This document shows positions 24,605 to 34,772 of a stretch of DNA of 64,000 bases, piece after piece (the first letter of the stretch is position 1; each line of letters starts with the position of its first letter). The position numbers and the translations under genes are program-made. Source of the stretch: Lachnospiraceae bacterium (lineage in GTDB: Bacteria > Bacillota_A > Clostridia > Lachnospirales > Lachnospiraceae); the NCBI GenBank assembly GCA_021770615.1, contig JAETQR010000010.1, positions 65,536 through 129,535 on the forward strand, given 5' to 3'. The notes beneath the pieces were generated by a model. That model was given only the letters and a program-made list of their open reading frames with translations, searched no databases and was not told the origin of the DNA.

Positions 24605-26320
24605 TCAGAATTCAAAATGCTTTGTATTCTCGGTCAGATCCTTTGCAAGCGTTACGAGATCATCTGTCGCTTTATGGCAGGTGGCGATGATCTCATGAAG
24701 TTCCAACATGGAAGCAGAGGTCTGCTCGGTACTGGCAGCGTTTTCTTCTGCGATGGCAGCCAGACTGTCTACGATCTCCATAACGACGTTTTTATGCTCA
24801 TCCAGAGATGAGGTTTGCTGGCGGATATGTTCGATCGCACTGGCTACATCTGAAATTTCATTGTCAAGAGAGATGAACATTTTGCTGGTTTCTTCTAACT
24901 TATCATTTTGTACCTGAATGTTGTCAGCTACATCATTCATCGTGCGCACACTGGTATCGGAATTTTCCAGAAGGTTGTTTACGATCTCTACAATTTTCTC
25001 GGCGGATTCTCTGGACTGCTCCGACAGTGTCCGGATCTCATCTGCCACGACAGCAAAGCCTTTTCCGTTTTCACCGGCTCTCGCCGCCTCAATGCTCGCG
25101 TTCAGTGAGAGAAGGTTTGTCTGGCTGGCGATATCCGTGATCAGTTCTGTAGCTTCGCGGATTTTCTGTGCTGACTGGTTGGTGAGATTTGTCTGGTTTT
25201 GAACGAGGATAACAGAATCCTTTGTCTTTTTGCTGATTTCCCTCAGTTCGCCCAGATTTTCTCCGGCCGTTTGATTATAAGTCTTCATCTTTTGAGAACT
25301 GTTGTTTAAAGTTTCAACGTTGGCAGCAGTTTCATCAAGCGCCTGTCCCATTTCTGTTACTTTATGGTTTGCGCTCATGGTTTCACTGGCTTGTCCGGTA
25401 GCGCCATTTGCAATTTCGTCCACTGCCACATTTACATTTTTGATCGAATCTGCAATCGTGTCAAAAGAAGAAGAGAAATTGCCGGAAAGTTCTTCCAGTG
25501 CCTGTGATGAGTGCGTAATATTTGTAATGATCTCTCTCAGAGAATGGATCAGAGACTGAATGGCCCGGGCCATATCCCCTACTTCATCGGTACGTTCCAT
25601 CAGATGCGGTTTCATATTCAGGTTCAGGGCACCCTTTGCCAGATGATCGAGGTTCTCTACTGCACCGTCAATACTTTTCACGATACGGATCAAAAGGAAG
25701 AGTACGATGATAAAGCAGAGCAGGAATACACCCACCATAGCTCCGGCCATAGAGTATATTGTATTTTTCAGACTGTTTTTGATCTGTTCCTGACTGCGGC
25801 CGCAAAAGATGCTGCCTATGATCTCATCTGTTCCCGGCTGGTACAGAGGTACATAGTAACCGGAATAAGGTTTGCCGAATAGTTCCAGGTCTGAAGAAAA
25901 ATAATCTTCCCCTTTTTGCAATGTCTGATAAACTTCAGAAGACAACTGGGTATTGATTTCCCGCTTTCCCGAATCATCAGTCAGTGTGGTAAGTATCCGG
26001 ATATCTCCGTAAAATAATGATAATTCTACGTCCTGCGATTCTTTCAGGCGGTCGATCAACTCATAATTCTCATTGAGAGTTTCGGTACCTTTCATCAGTT
26101 TGTCGTTTTGCATGGTAAACTTGCCGCCATTTCCCATTGCCATATATGTTTCGCGGACGCTGTTTGCGATACCACTGATTTCGCGCTGTACAAGATCCTC
26201 GGATAAATCATTTTGTTTGCTGGCTCCCAACCAGATTCCAATCACTGTGATCAGTAAAAATGGAATGGCAATCATCAGGCTGAGTTTAAATGCCAGACGC
26301 AATCCTTTTTTTTGTTTCAC
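24605..26320 (-). CDS. Methyl-accepting chemotaxis protein
   Basis: A 571-residue chemoreceptor on the minus strand. It has a membrane segment at residues 11-29, a periplasmic single-Cache-type domain to about 190 (with [20 protein letters not shown]), a second membrane segment near 192-215 and a HAMP region. The long coiled-coil signalling domain has the conserved tip [31 protein letters not shown]. The C-terminus lacks a CheR-tethering pentapeptide. It should control CheA kinase, which is not in this window; CheC and CheD homologues lie 30 kb away at 58186-59301. Confidence 0.95.
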   Translation of the reverse strand: MKQKKGLRLAFKLSLMIAIPFLLITVIGIWLGASKQNDLSEDLVQREISGIANSVRETYMAMGNGGKFTMQNDKLMKGTETLNENYELIDRLKESQDVELSLFYGDIRILTTLTDDSGKREINTQLSSEVYQTLQKGEDYFSSDLELFGKPYSGYYVPLYQPGTDEIIGSIFCGRSQEQIKNSLKNTIYSMAGAMVGVFLLCFIIVLFLLIRIVKSIDGAVENLDHLAKGALNLNMKPHLMERTDEVGDMARAIQSLIHSLREIITNITHSSQALEELSGNFSSSFDTIADSIKNVNVAVDEIANGATGQASETMSANHKVTEMGQALDETAANVETLNNSSQKMKTYNQTAGENLGELREISKKTKDSVILVQNQTNLTNQSAQKIREATELITDIASQTNLLSLNASIEAARAGENGKGFAVVADEIRTLSEQSRESAEKIVEIVNNLLENSDTSVRTMNDVADNIQVQNDKLEETSKMFISLDNEISDVASAIEHIRQQTSSLDEHKNVVMEIVDSLAAIAEENAASTEQTSASMLELHEIIATCHKATDDLVTLAKDLTENTKHFEF

Positions 26321-26378
26321 AAAAATGCCCCCTTAAAAATCATAAAATATATTTTAAAAATAGAATAAATGTAAATTT

Positions 26379-26407
26379 ATTATAACATTTTTATAACCTT
26401 TCTACAA
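26379..26407 (-). promoter_or_regulatory. Promoter of the chemoreceptor gene
   Basis: On the minus strand, TTGTAG (26407-26402), a 17-base spacer, and TATAAT (26384-26379). It faces away from the adhesin promoter, so the two genes are divergent. Confidence 0.6.
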
Positions 26408-26555
26408 GTAAAAATAAAAAAACAACACATATTTTTCCATTCATTGTAAAAGTAGGTATTTCATTTTAACACATTTTGATATATAATATAGCTTAAGAAA
26501 GTGTTAGGTAAATTTGACTGGGGAAAAATTGAAAATTTTGATTGGAGGGAAAGAG

Positions 26556-29501
26556 ATGAAAAAAAAGCTAAAACGCTGCCTGGCGCATGTGATAGTTTTT
26601 GCTGTCTTGTGTTCCATGGCGGAGGCGGCATCTGTGGATGTCAAAGCAGCAGAGATACCGACAGTATACCCCTATCGTTACAGTATTCGTAATTTTTTGA
26701 GCGATTACCAGTATGTGGCAAAGGGTGATCTGAACCTGAAAAACCACACGGTAGGCGGGGTCGTCTCCGGTGGGGATCTCACACTTGGGCATTTTGGAGA
26801 GGCGATGATCATGCCGAGTTATGGGGATCATATCGTAAAGACCGGAAATCTGAATGCGACAAAGTATGACGGCGTGCCACAGGAGGCTGTCAGCAATACG
26901 GTTTATTATAATACGATGGCGCACAATGCCATACCGGATTATCTGCAGAGCAATTTTGTCAAGGGCGAGTTTGTTAAAGTAAATGAGGCATTTGCTTCTT
27001 TGTATAGTGAATCAGATCAACTGGCCCAGGGAGCGGGGGGGATGTATCACAAAAGTGGGAATACCCTGAATATTGACTTGTCAAAGGCAGATAGCTATCG
27101 GATCCCAGCAGAAGCACTTGAGAAAAATGGGACGACAACAGTAAATTTGATCGGTGTGGATTCTGTAGACGAGTTTACAGACAGGGAATATAGCATTTCC
27201 TTTACCGGAATCCATGACAGCAGCCTGTATCTGGATTATGTATGGGGATCAAATAGAGGATATGACTATTATATACATATCACATTTAATGGCAAAAAAT
27301 TTGAGCAGGAAATGAAGAAGATCCGTGTAAATAATTATGCGGGAGGCCAGTTTGTAAATTCCGGAATGAAATTTATTACAAACCTGCCGGATGCAAGAGG
27401 CACCGTCGTGGCAAATGGATTGAGTGGACATCTTGTAGCACCGCGCTCTGAACTCACGGTGACTGGTGGAGGTTTTGAAGGCGGGATCATCGCCGGCAGT
27501 ATAAGTGGCGATGCCGAGGGACATTTTTATCCCTATTATAAAATAGGTGAGGGCAGGCCGGACGATGGCGGGATCGTTTATCCAGAAAAGATCGGCGGGA
27601 AGATCATTATTTCCAAAAGGGAATGTACTGCCTTGAAATCAGAACTCGAGTACCGGTATGCGGTCAAGCCGGGAACGAAGGCATATCTGGAGGCGCTGGA
27701 TACGAAGGATACTATTTCTTATTATATCGATACGAATGGGGGAAGTGTTGCGCTGACGGCGGCAGAACTGGACCAGAAGATGTTTACGCCATATGACCCT
27801 GCAAATCCGCCGGTTTTGACAGGTGACAAGATCGTGGTATATGAAAAGGTGACAGATGACAAGGATGAGAACCGCTATGTTTATGTAAATTCGGAAGTGT
27901 TTATCGTAAAGACGCCGAACCAGATCGTAGAGACGACGGTTGACAAACCGGCGGTCTATGTAGGAGAAGAGATCCAGATCAATACCATTTTGGATCAGGA
28001 CCACGATCATTTGATCGTAAGCGATGAAAATGCAGACTTTCAGTGGCAGTATTATGATGAAACTGAAAACCGGTGGAAGGATATACAGGGAGAGAATCAA
28101 CCGGAGTTCCGGCCGGATGAGACATTAGAGGGCAAAAGGATCCAGTGTGTTGTGGAAGGCAAGAACGGCTATACCGGAACCGTGTCCGATGAGAGTATCG
28201 TAAAAGCGCTTCCTCCGGTCGTTACTGAATTTTCCGAGACTACGATCACGATCGAGGCTGAAGAGGGCTTTGAGTATGAGATACGGGACAAGGAAGGAAG
28301 GCCGGTCGTGCCATGGGTACAGGATGGCGGGACCGGAGATGGGGATCCGGATTCGGGAAAGATCACGTTTGAGGGCCTGACCCCTTCTACGGAGTATGAC
28401 CTCGTGAAACGAAAAAAAGATGTCGGAGAGACAGAAAGCTTTCCGAGTATCCAGAGTACGATCATCAGCATCATAAAGGCTGATCTGAATGTGGAAACTG
28501 CCAGGCCGGGTGAGACGGTGACGGTAAAACAGATCATAGATGTGAATCAGGCTTCCGTGCCGGTGGATAAAGAGAATGCGGCGTATCAGTGGCAGGTAAA
28601 GGATGAAACGGGAGAATGGAAGGATATCGCCGGGGCGACGGATAGTTCTTTTGTGCCGGATGCTTCTTATGACGGAAGGGATATCCGATGCAAGGTTACA
28701 GGGATCTGGCAGTATGTGGGCGAAGCGTATGCGCAGGGAAGTGTGAAGCAGGCGGCAGAACCGGGGACGACACCGGGAGGCAGCACTACACCGGGCATAA
28801 CAGCCACGCCGGCATCAGGCGTGCCGGCGGCAGGTGTTACCCCTGCACCGACAGGGAGTGTAACGGGAAAACCAAAACCAAAGAAGGGAGATCCTTCCGG
28901 CGATGGGCAGCCCGTCAGGAAGGGATCGGTAGAATTAAAAATCCCAACGATCGTGATGAAGAAAGTGATGGGACCTAAAATGAAGTTCCGTATCAAGTTG
29001 TTGAACCATCAGAAAGGGAAAATTAAATTTTCTTCCAGCAATAAAAAGATTGCGACGATCGACAAGACGGGGCTTGTAAAAACAAAAAAGAAAACAGGAA
29101 AGTGCACTCTTGTTATCAACGTGTCAAAGGGTAAGCATAAGATCCAGTATATCGTAAATCTTGTAGTAAGGAAGAGCTGCAAGAAAAATTACAGCCTTTA
29201 TAAATATAAGACGACTTATAAGTATCCGAGCGTAAGTTTATATAAGTTGGTTCCAAAGGGAAAAACGTATAAGATAAAATTAAAGCATCTATCCAAGAAC
29301 GCTAAGGTTGTATATAAGTCCAACAAGAATGCGATTGCTTCGGTAACGAAAAAGGGAAAAGTGATTTCCCATAAAAATGGCCGCGCGGATATTACAGTCA
29401 CAGTAGAGCAGAATGGAGTGACTTATAAATATTTCGTCGTCGTCCGGGTGACGCAGCAGGGTGTTGAATCAAATACCTCGTATTTGAAAGTGATCCGGTA
29501 G
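26556..29501 (+). CDS. Secreted choice-of-anchor-A adhesin-like protein with Ig-like repeats
   Basis: ATG 26556 follows TTGGAGGGAAAGAG, giving a 981-residue protein with a lysine-rich signal peptide (MKKKLKRC ... FAVLCSMAEA). Residues about 35-330 form a choice-of-anchor A domain (VGGVVSGGDLTLG, GTVVANGLSGHLVAPRSELTVTGGGFEGGIIAGS). Then come two copies of an Ig-like module with the signature YQWQ-x-x-D-E-T ... WKDI (about 28042 and 28590), a Pro/Thr/Gly-rich linker (28750-28900), a Big2-type Ig domain (KFSSSNKKIATIDKTGLV) and a further lysine-rich Ig-like domain. There is no LPXTG motif, so cell-wall attachment must be non-sortase. A surface or adhesive role is inference. Confidence 0.82.
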   Translation: MKKKLKRCLAHVIVFAVLCSMAEAASVDVKAAEIPTVYPYRYSIRNFLSDYQYVAKGDLNLKNHTVGGVVSGGDLTLGHFGEAMIMPSYGDHIVKTGNLNATKYDGVPQEAVSNTVYYNTMAHNAIPDYLQSNFVKGEFVKVNEAFASLYSESDQLAQGAGGMYHKSGNTLNIDLSKADSYRIPAEALEKNGTTTVNLIGVDSVDEFTDREYSISFTGIHDSSLYLDYVWGSNRGYDYYIHITFNGKKFEQEMKKIRVNNYAGGQFVNSGMKFITNLPDARGTVVANGLSGHLVAPRSELTVTGGGFEGGIIAGSISGDAEGHFYPYYKIGEGRPDDGGIVYPEKIGGKIIISKRECTALKSELEYRYAVKPGTKAYLEALDTKDTISYYIDTNGGSVALTAAELDQKMFTPYDPANPPVLTGDKIVVYEKVTDDKDENRYVYVNSEVFIVKTPNQIVETTVDKPAVYVGEEIQINTILDQDHDHLIVSDENADFQWQYYDETENRWKDIQGENQPEFRPDETLEGKRIQCVVEGKNGYTGTVSDESIVKALPPVVTEFSETTITIEAEEGFEYEIRDKEGRPVVPWVQDGGTGDGDPDSGKITFEGLTPSTEYDLVKRKKDVGETESFPSIQSTIISIIKADLNVETARPGETVTVKQIIDVNQASVPVDKENAAYQWQVKDETGEWKDIAGATDSSFVPDASYDGRDIRCKVTGIWQYVGEAYAQGSVKQAAEPGTTPGGSTTPGITATPASGVPAAGVTPAPTGSVTGKPKPKKGDPSGDGQPVRKGSVELKIPTIVMKKVMGPKMKFRIKLLNHQKGKIKFSSSNKKIATIDKTGLVKTKKKTGKCTLVINVSKGKHKIQYIVNLVVRKSCKKNYSLYKYKTTYKYPSVSLYKLVPKGKTYKIKLKHLSKNAKVVYKSNKNAIASVTKKGKVISHKNGRADITVTVEQNGVTYKYFVVVRVTQQGVESNTSYLKVIR

Positions 29502-29548
29502 TAGATGAACGATGCTGCAAAATATTTTGGAAAACAGGCAGATTTTTG

Positions 29549-29582
29549 GGCCCGCATTTTTTGGCGGGCCTTTTGCTTTTTC
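29549..29582 (+). terminator. Terminator after adhesin gene
   Basis: GGCCCGC (29549-29555) pairs with GCGGGCC (29564-29570), followed by TTTTGCTTTTT. Confidence 0.85.
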
Positions 29583-29618
29583 CCTACAGCATTTTCGGGA
29601 GAAATGCGGGTTATATTG

Positions 29619-29682
29619 TTCCGGGGCGTAGCAGAAACGCCCGCCGGAAGTGGTAGACATACCGGGGAACAGAGAGTATAAT
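29619..29682 (+). promoter_or_regulatory. pyk promoter with upstream inverted repeat
   Basis: TAGACA (29654-29659), 17 bases, TATAAT (29677-29682). Directly upstream lies a GC-rich inverted repeat, TTCCGG+GGCGT (29619-29629) with ACGCC+CCGGAA (29637-29649), a possible regulator site or second terminator. No regulator can be named. Confidence 0.55.
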
Positions 29683-29743
29683 TTGTTATAGATCGTGTGA
29701 TAATGAGGACAGGAATTGTTGGAATCGAGATAGGAGGACAGGA

Positions 29744-31162
29744 ATGATGCGTAAAACAAAGATCGTATGTACGATGGGACCGGCGACAGACCGGGAGGAA
29801 GTGCTTACGGAATTGATCCGGTCAGGAATGGACGTGGCGAGGTTTAATTTTTCCCATGGGAGTCATGATGAGCAGCAAAAGCGGATGGAGATGCTTCGCC
29901 GCCTGAGGGCGGAGTGTGGAAAACCAATAGCGATGTTACTGGATACCAAAGGGCCGGAGATACGGACAGGAATATTTAAGGACGGGAAAGCGCTTTTGGA
30001 ATCGGGAAAACAGTTTATCCTTACATGCAGAGACGTCGTTGGGGATGACACAAAAGTGTCTGTCACGTATCCTGAATTGTATAAAGATGAAAAGCCCGGA
30101 AACCGCATCCTGATCGATGACGGACTGATTGAACTTCTTGTAAAGGAGATCCGTGGGGAAGATATCATTTGTGAAGTAATAAATGGCGGTGAGATTTCTG
30201 ATCATAAGGGGATCAATGTGCCGGATGTCCACGTCCATCTGCCTTATATGAGTGAAAAAGATAAAGAAGATATTTTGTTTGGGATCGGACAGGATGTCGA
30301 TTTTGTGGCGGCCTCGTTTACCCGTACTGCAGAAGACGTGGGGCAGATCCGGGAGCTGTTAGATAAAAATGGCGGGAAAGATATCAATATCATTGCGAAG
30401 ATTGAAAATGCCGAGGGTGTGGAACGGATCGATGAAATCATCCGGGCAGCTGACGGTATCATGATCGCGAGGGGAGATATGGGGGTGGAAGTTCCCGATG
30501 AAGATGTCCCGGTTATCCAGAAGATGATCATCAAGAAAGTTTATGAGGCTGGCAAGCAGGTGATCACGGCGACGCAGATGCTGGATTCTATGATGAAGAA
30601 CCCAAGACCTACGAGAGCAGAGACTGCCGATGTGGCAAACGCGATTTACGATGGCACCAGTGCAATCATGCTTTCAGGTGAAACAGCGGCAGGAGCTTAT
30701 CCTGTGGAAGCGCTCAGGACAATGGTGCGCATCGCAGAGCGCACGGAAGCAGACATTGATTATTGCAAACGTTTTTTCATCCATGAGAGAAAGGCGAATC
30801 CGGATATCACGGATGCGATCAGCCATGCGACCTGTACGACGGCCCATGACCTGAATGCGAGGGCGATCGTTACCGTGACAAAGTCGGGAAGATCGGCGAG
30901 AATGATCTCCAGATACCGTCCGGGATGTGATATCATCGGCTGTGCGATTTCGGAAAAGGTAATGAGGCAGCTGAATATGTCATGGGGAGTGATCCCGGTA
31001 CTTCTTGAGGAAAAAGAAGAAGTGTTTGAATTGTTTGAGTATGCGACCGCGGAATGCTGCCGGAAGGCTCTGCTTGCAAAAGGGGATGTGGTCGTGTTTA
31101 CGTCCGGCGTGCCGATCGGGATATCCGGGACGACGAATATGATCAAGGTGCAGGTGGTGTAG
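29744..31162 (+). CDS. pyk: Pyruvate kinase
   Basis: Makes pyruvate and ATP from phosphoenolpyruvate, the last step of glycolysis. The 472-residue protein shows MRKTKIVCTMGPA, DVARFNFSHG, LLDTKGPEIRTG, the catalytic MIARGDMGVE, and ATQMLDSMMKNPRPTRAE. It is the short form without the extra C-terminal PEP-utiliser domain present in some Clostridia. Starts ATG 29744 or 29747, preceded by AGGAGGACAGGA. It has its own promoter and is followed by a large foldback element and then the opposing-function gene pckA. Confidence 0.96.
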   Translation: MMRKTKIVCTMGPATDREEVLTELIRSGMDVARFNFSHGSHDEQQKRMEMLRRLRAECGKPIAMLLDTKGPEIRTGIFKDGKALLESGKQFILTCRDVVGDDTKVSVTYPELYKDEKPGNRILIDDGLIELLVKEIRGEDIICEVINGGEISDHKGINVPDVHVHLPYMSEKDKEDILFGIGQDVDFVAASFTRTAEDVGQIRELLDKNGGKDINIIAKIENAEGVERIDEIIRAADGIMIARGDMGVEVPDEDVPVIQKMIIKKVYEAGKQVITATQMLDSMMKNPRPTRAETADVANAIYDGTSAIMLSGETAAGAYPVEALRTMVRIAERTEADIDYCKRFFIHERKANPDITDAISHATCTTAHDLNARAIVTVTKSGRSARMISRYRPGCDIIGCAISEKVMRQLNMSWGVIPVLLEEKEEVFELFEYATAECCRKALLAKGDVVVFTSGVPIGISGTTNMIKVQVV

Positions 31163-31197
31163 GCACCGGGGCTGTTCCATGAAAATTTTACGGAAAT

Positions 31198-31439
31198 CAA
31201 TTTAGGGCGGCCGCAATTTATAAGAATTGTGACATTTGTACAACAGCGGGAATATTTTCTGATTCGGACCCGCTCCCGCTTAAAATAAACATGTAACGGT
31301 ACAAAGGCTGCAAGGTGCACAAACCGCACCTTGTACGCAGCCTAAGGACCGACATGTTTATACGGTCCTGATCAGGAAATATTCCCGCTGCTGTACGAAA
31401 CGTTGTCAGCCTTTTATAAATTGCGGCCGCCCTAAATTG
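31198..31439. repeat. 242-bp foldback (palindromic) element
   Basis: The outer 26 bases (31198-31223) are perfectly complementary to 31414-31439, including the core GGGCGGCCGC. Inside, pairing continues with mismatches for about 50 more bases per arm (for example AGCGGGAATATTT on the left with AAATATTCCCGCTG on the right, and GGACC/GGTCC). The centre holds AAACATGT/ACATGTTT and a hairpin GGCTGC...GCAGCC with AAGGTGC/GCACCTT. No protein frame covers it. It could be a MITE-like mobile element, a structured RNA or a long transcript terminator; the sequence alone does not decide. Confidence 0.8.
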
Positions 31440-31461
31440 GGTTTCGTGGGGAAATTCCGCC

Positions 31462-31489
31462 TTGACTTTTGCCTTCTTTTGATTATAAT
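31462..31489 (+). promoter_or_regulatory. pckA promoter
   Basis: TTGACT (31462-31467), 16-base spacer, TATAAT (31484-31489), just right of the foldback element. A 5' leader of about 95 bases precedes the ribosome site TTAGGAGG and ATG 31589. The leader contains CGCGAGTTCTACATCGCG, a small hairpin. Confidence 0.75.
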
Positions 31490-31588
31490 TATACTTGGGA
31501 AACGATTTGATTTTCCGTTTATGCAGCAGGATTCCGCGAGTTCTACATCGCGAAACAAATAATCAACTACTTAGGAGGTAAATTTCTC

Positions 31589-33228
31589 ATGGCAACAAAG
31601 GCTAATTACAAACTTGATGAAATTGGCGCTGGTAAAGTTGGTTTTTCCAAAACCCGTGCGATCATCGAAGCTGGATTTTATGGTAACAATGTAGTAAAAG
31701 TAAACACTCTGAAAGAGGCATACAACCTGGCGAAGAATTCACCGGGGACGATCGTAACGGATATGCCTGTATACAGAGGAGAAGAGTTTGGTCTTGATGC
31801 AGACGCCAAAGTGCTGCTTTTTAATGACGGTGCCGTTACGGGACGTTATGCAGCTGCACGCCGTATCAAGGGTGAGCCGGATGTCGATGTTCCAAAGCTT
31901 GACAAAGTAGTTATGGATGCGATGTATAAGACACGTTTTAAAAAGCTGTACCATGCAACAGTATTTGTCGGTCTTGATCCGGAGTTTATGGTAAAGGCAC
32001 ACCTTCTGATCCCGGAAGGAGAAGAGAACCTGATGTACAACTGGATGCTGAACTTCCAGTATATGTCAGATGAGTATGTAAAAATGTATAAAGAGTCACA
32101 GCCGGTAGGCGGAGGAAAAGAGGCAGATATCTATATCTTCTCTGATCCGCAGTGGGAGCCGACTCCGAGCCCGGATGTGGATTACAGTTGTCTGAGTGAT
32201 GACAGAACACTCTGCTATTTTGATACAAACGAGAACTGTGCGGCTATCCTTGGTATGAAATACTTCGGAGAGCACAAAAAGGGTACGCTGACGATGGCAT
32301 GGGCGATCGCAAACCGCAATGGTTATGCTTCCTGCCACGGTGGACAGAAAGAGTATACACTTTCCGATGGTTCTAAATATGTGGCTTCCGTATTCGGGCT
32401 GTCCGGATCCTTCTTCATGACGATGCGTTCATCATCAACACAGATACATGTGCATCGGTTGCCCTTGAGCCGACTTATTTTGATAAGACAGCAGATTATC
32501 CGACCGGATGTCCGGATAATAAATATCTGCTTACAGCACAGAACTGTTCTGCGACAATGGATGAGGACGGAAAGATCCAGCTTGTAACAGAGGATATCCG
32601 AAATGGTAACGGACGTGCGATCAAGTCCAAGCTCTGGTCGCCAAACCGTGTGGATAAGATCAATGAGCCTGTAAACTCGATCATCTGGATCATGAAAGAC
32701 CCTGCGATCCCACCGGTTGTTAAACTGAAAGGTTCTGCACTGGCATCGGTTATGGGGGCTACACTTGCGACAAAGACATCGACTGCAGAGCGTGTGGCAG
32801 CAGGTACAGACCTGAATGCGCTTCGTATCGTGCCTTATGCAAACCCATTCCGTACCTATCCGCTTGTAAATGATTATGAGAAATTCAAGAAGCTGGTAGA
32901 AGAGAAGAATGTAGACTGCTACATTGTTAATACCGGAGATTTCATGGGCAAGAAGGTTCAGCCGAAAGATACGCTTGGGATTCTCGAGGCGATCGTGGAA
33001 AAGAAAGCTGAGTTCAAACAGTGGGGACCTTTTGAAGATATCGAGATCATGGATTGGGAAGGATTCACACCGGACCTGAACGATGCAGACTACAAAGCAG
33101 CTCTTAAGAATGCGATGGCAAACCGTGTCGATGCAGTGGAGAAGTTCGCTACTGCCAAGGACGGATATGATAAGCTTCCGGATGAGGCGCTTGAGGCATT
33201 GAAGAAACTGGTTGCAGCACTTGGATAA
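31589..33228 (+). pseudogene. pckA: ATP-dependent PEP carboxykinase, P-loop deleted and frameshifted
   Basis: PEP carboxykinase links oxaloacetate and PEP; in gut Clostridia it often runs towards oxaloacetate. The first part (31589 to about 32410) reads well to YVASVFGLSGS. The kinase P-loop, which should continue Gly-Lys-Ser-Thr, is absent. Homology resumes in another frame at CTT 32413 (LHDDAFIINTDTCASVALEPTYF) and runs cleanly to the stop at 33228 (... LKKLVAALG). So about 15-20 codons, a number not divisible by three in bases, are missing at 32410-32413. The upstream frame ends at 32587 in nonsense; ATG 32557 could start a C-terminal fragment. Codon use elsewhere is intact and optimal, so the lesion is recent or an assembly error. 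Confidence 0.88.
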
Positions 33229-33276
33229 TCCGTAAGAGCACATTATCGAACAATAGAATAAATTTATTTTGACAGA

Positions 33277-33324
33277 AGCACTCTTTTCCTAATAAGAAGT
33301 AGTTTTATGGGAAAGGGTGCTTTT
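33277..33324 (+). terminator. Terminator after pckA
   Basis: AGCACTCTTTTCC (33277-33289) pairs with GGGAAAGGGTGCT (33309-33321), allowing one mismatch region, then TTTT. The rest of the gap to 33627 is AT-rich with no frame or hairpin I can support. Confidence 0.7.
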
Positions 33325-33627
33325 GAGGTTGTTACCAGACTGCTAAAAATATTGTATCAGGAAATAGTTGTTTACATTCATTGATAAATGTGTTATTCTG
33401 TTTTTGCAGACGGAAAGTTGAAAAATATCTTAAATTTTTCTTGAATTCTAAATATATCCATGATAGTATATATGCATAAACTAAAATGTTTTATGATTCC
33501 GCTGCAGATCACAAAAATTTTAAATACGGTGTAGCGGAATGCAGTTGGCGTAGGGCGGGGTTTTTGATCTCAGCCTGTGGTTTTGGGCAGTGTTTTTTGC
33601 ATTCCCTGCATGAAAGAGGGGGATGCG

Positions 33628-34509
33628 TTGGAAAAAGTAACAGGGATACGAAATTACCGGCGGCGTGTAAAAGAATTAAGGGAACTAAATTTAACCAGTG
33701 ATCTTCTTTCTTCTGTCGTTTTTGAGGATATCGGAGCGATTCAGGATGTGCTCCGCATTCTGACAAGGATCCGTGACTTGAAAATACTTCGGGTGGAACC
33801 ACAGCGAAGCTGCCGGAATCTGTATGGCCGGAGTTCTGTGTTAGATATATGGGGAGAGGACTCGCGGGGCAGTCAGTACAATATGGAAATCCAGATTGCC
33901 GAGAATGAAGATCATTTAAAGCGTTCCCGTTTTATTCAGAGCCGGATTGACAGCCGGAGCCTTGGGAGTGGTATGGGATATGACGAACTGCCGGATCTGT
34001 ATCTGATCTTTATTACAGAAAAAGACTTTTTGAATGTAAAGACAGGAATCACAAGAATCATCCGTATGATAAAGGGGACGGATCGCCAGGTAGAGAACGG
34101 TGTCCATGAGATTTATGCAAATCTCGAATATCCGGCAGAGGATGAAGAGGTTACAAGACTGCTGCAGTTTATAAAAGATACAAATGATCCGGGGATTTCA
34201 CGGGATGGTTTCCCGAATCTGTCAGCGCGTGTGGAATATTTGAAAAATGAGACAGGAGGTGCCAAAGGAATGTGTGAATTATTGGAAAAAGAATGGCGTG
34301 AGGGGCTGGAAGAGGGTCGCAAAGAAGGGCGGAAAGAAGGGGAGATGCTTCGTTTGATCGACCAGGTGGTCAAAAAACGTAACCGGAAAATGCCGGTTGA
34401 TAAGATTGCAGATGCACTAGAGGAAGAAGAAATGATGATTGAGAGGATTCTTTTAGCGACTGCCGAGGCAGGATCGGATGAGGTGGAGGAGATTTATGCC
34501 TGTCTATAA
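33628..34509 (+). CDS. Rpn family PD-(D/E)XK nuclease / recombination-promoting protein
   Basis: About 293 residues. The block GRSSVLDIWGEDSRGSQYNMEIQIAEN holds the Asp ... Glu-x-Gln of the PD-(D/E)XK nuclease family seen in Rpn (formerly transposase_31) proteins. An Arg-rich helix and YLIFITEKDF follow. The C-terminus has the usual acidic/basic heptads (EGLEEGRKEGRKEGEM) and a helical tail. AGAGGGGG lies five bases before TTG 33628; ATG 33610 lacks a ribosome site. These genes are typically numerous in gut Firmicutes and linked to horizontal DNA, though this copy sits alone between pckA and a CAP gene. Confidence 0.8.
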   Translation: MEKVTGIRNYRRRVKELRELNLTSDLLSSVVFEDIGAIQDVLRILTRIRDLKILRVEPQRSCRNLYGRSSVLDIWGEDSRGSQYNMEIQIAENEDHLKRSRFIQSRIDSRSLGSGMGYDELPDLYLIFITEKDFLNVKTGITRIIRMIKGTDRQVENGVHEIYANLEYPAEDEEVTRLLQFIKDTNDPGISRDGFPNLSARVEYLKNETGGAKGMCELLEKEWREGLEEGRKEGRKEGEMLRLIDQVVKKRNRKMPVDKIADALEEEEMMIERILLATAEAGSDEVEEIYACL

Positions 34510-34672
34510 TTGTTCAATGGCCCTGTCAGATGACAAGGTATGCATTCTTTCGCCTGGCGGGGTGATAAATCCTGCCTATGGCTTTATTCCGACGACAGAT
34601 GGTACTGCGGCGGGATTTTGGCAGAAGATGTATGGGGCACGGAGTAAGGCGGCGAAGAGGAAGGTAAAATAG
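34496..34672 (+). CDS. Small hypothetical protein
   Basis: ATG 34496 follows GGTGGAGGAG and gives 58 residues ending in KAAKRKVK. It overlaps the end of the nuclease gene. I recognise no family and the composition is unremarkable; it may be spurious. Confidence 0.25.
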   Translation: MPVYNCSMALSDDKVCILSPGGVINPAYGFIPTTDGTAAGFWQKMYGARSKAAKRKVK

Positions 34673-34772
34673 AGGGCAGTATTTTCTCTTGAAAAAAGCC
34701 GCAGGATCCGATAAAATAACGATGATACATCATAGTTTGGTGGCATCAATTTGAATCAGCAGGAGGGATAAG

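Noticed and set aside
31202..31435. Possible tRNA-like or riboswitch reading of the foldback between pyk and pckA
   Set aside because: The outer stem is far too long and no known aptamer core is visible; kept as a foldback element only.
32323..33243. A 306-codon minus-strand frame over the second half of pckA
   Set aside because: Shadow of the coding strand; composition is Cys/Arg/His-rich and has no ribosome site.
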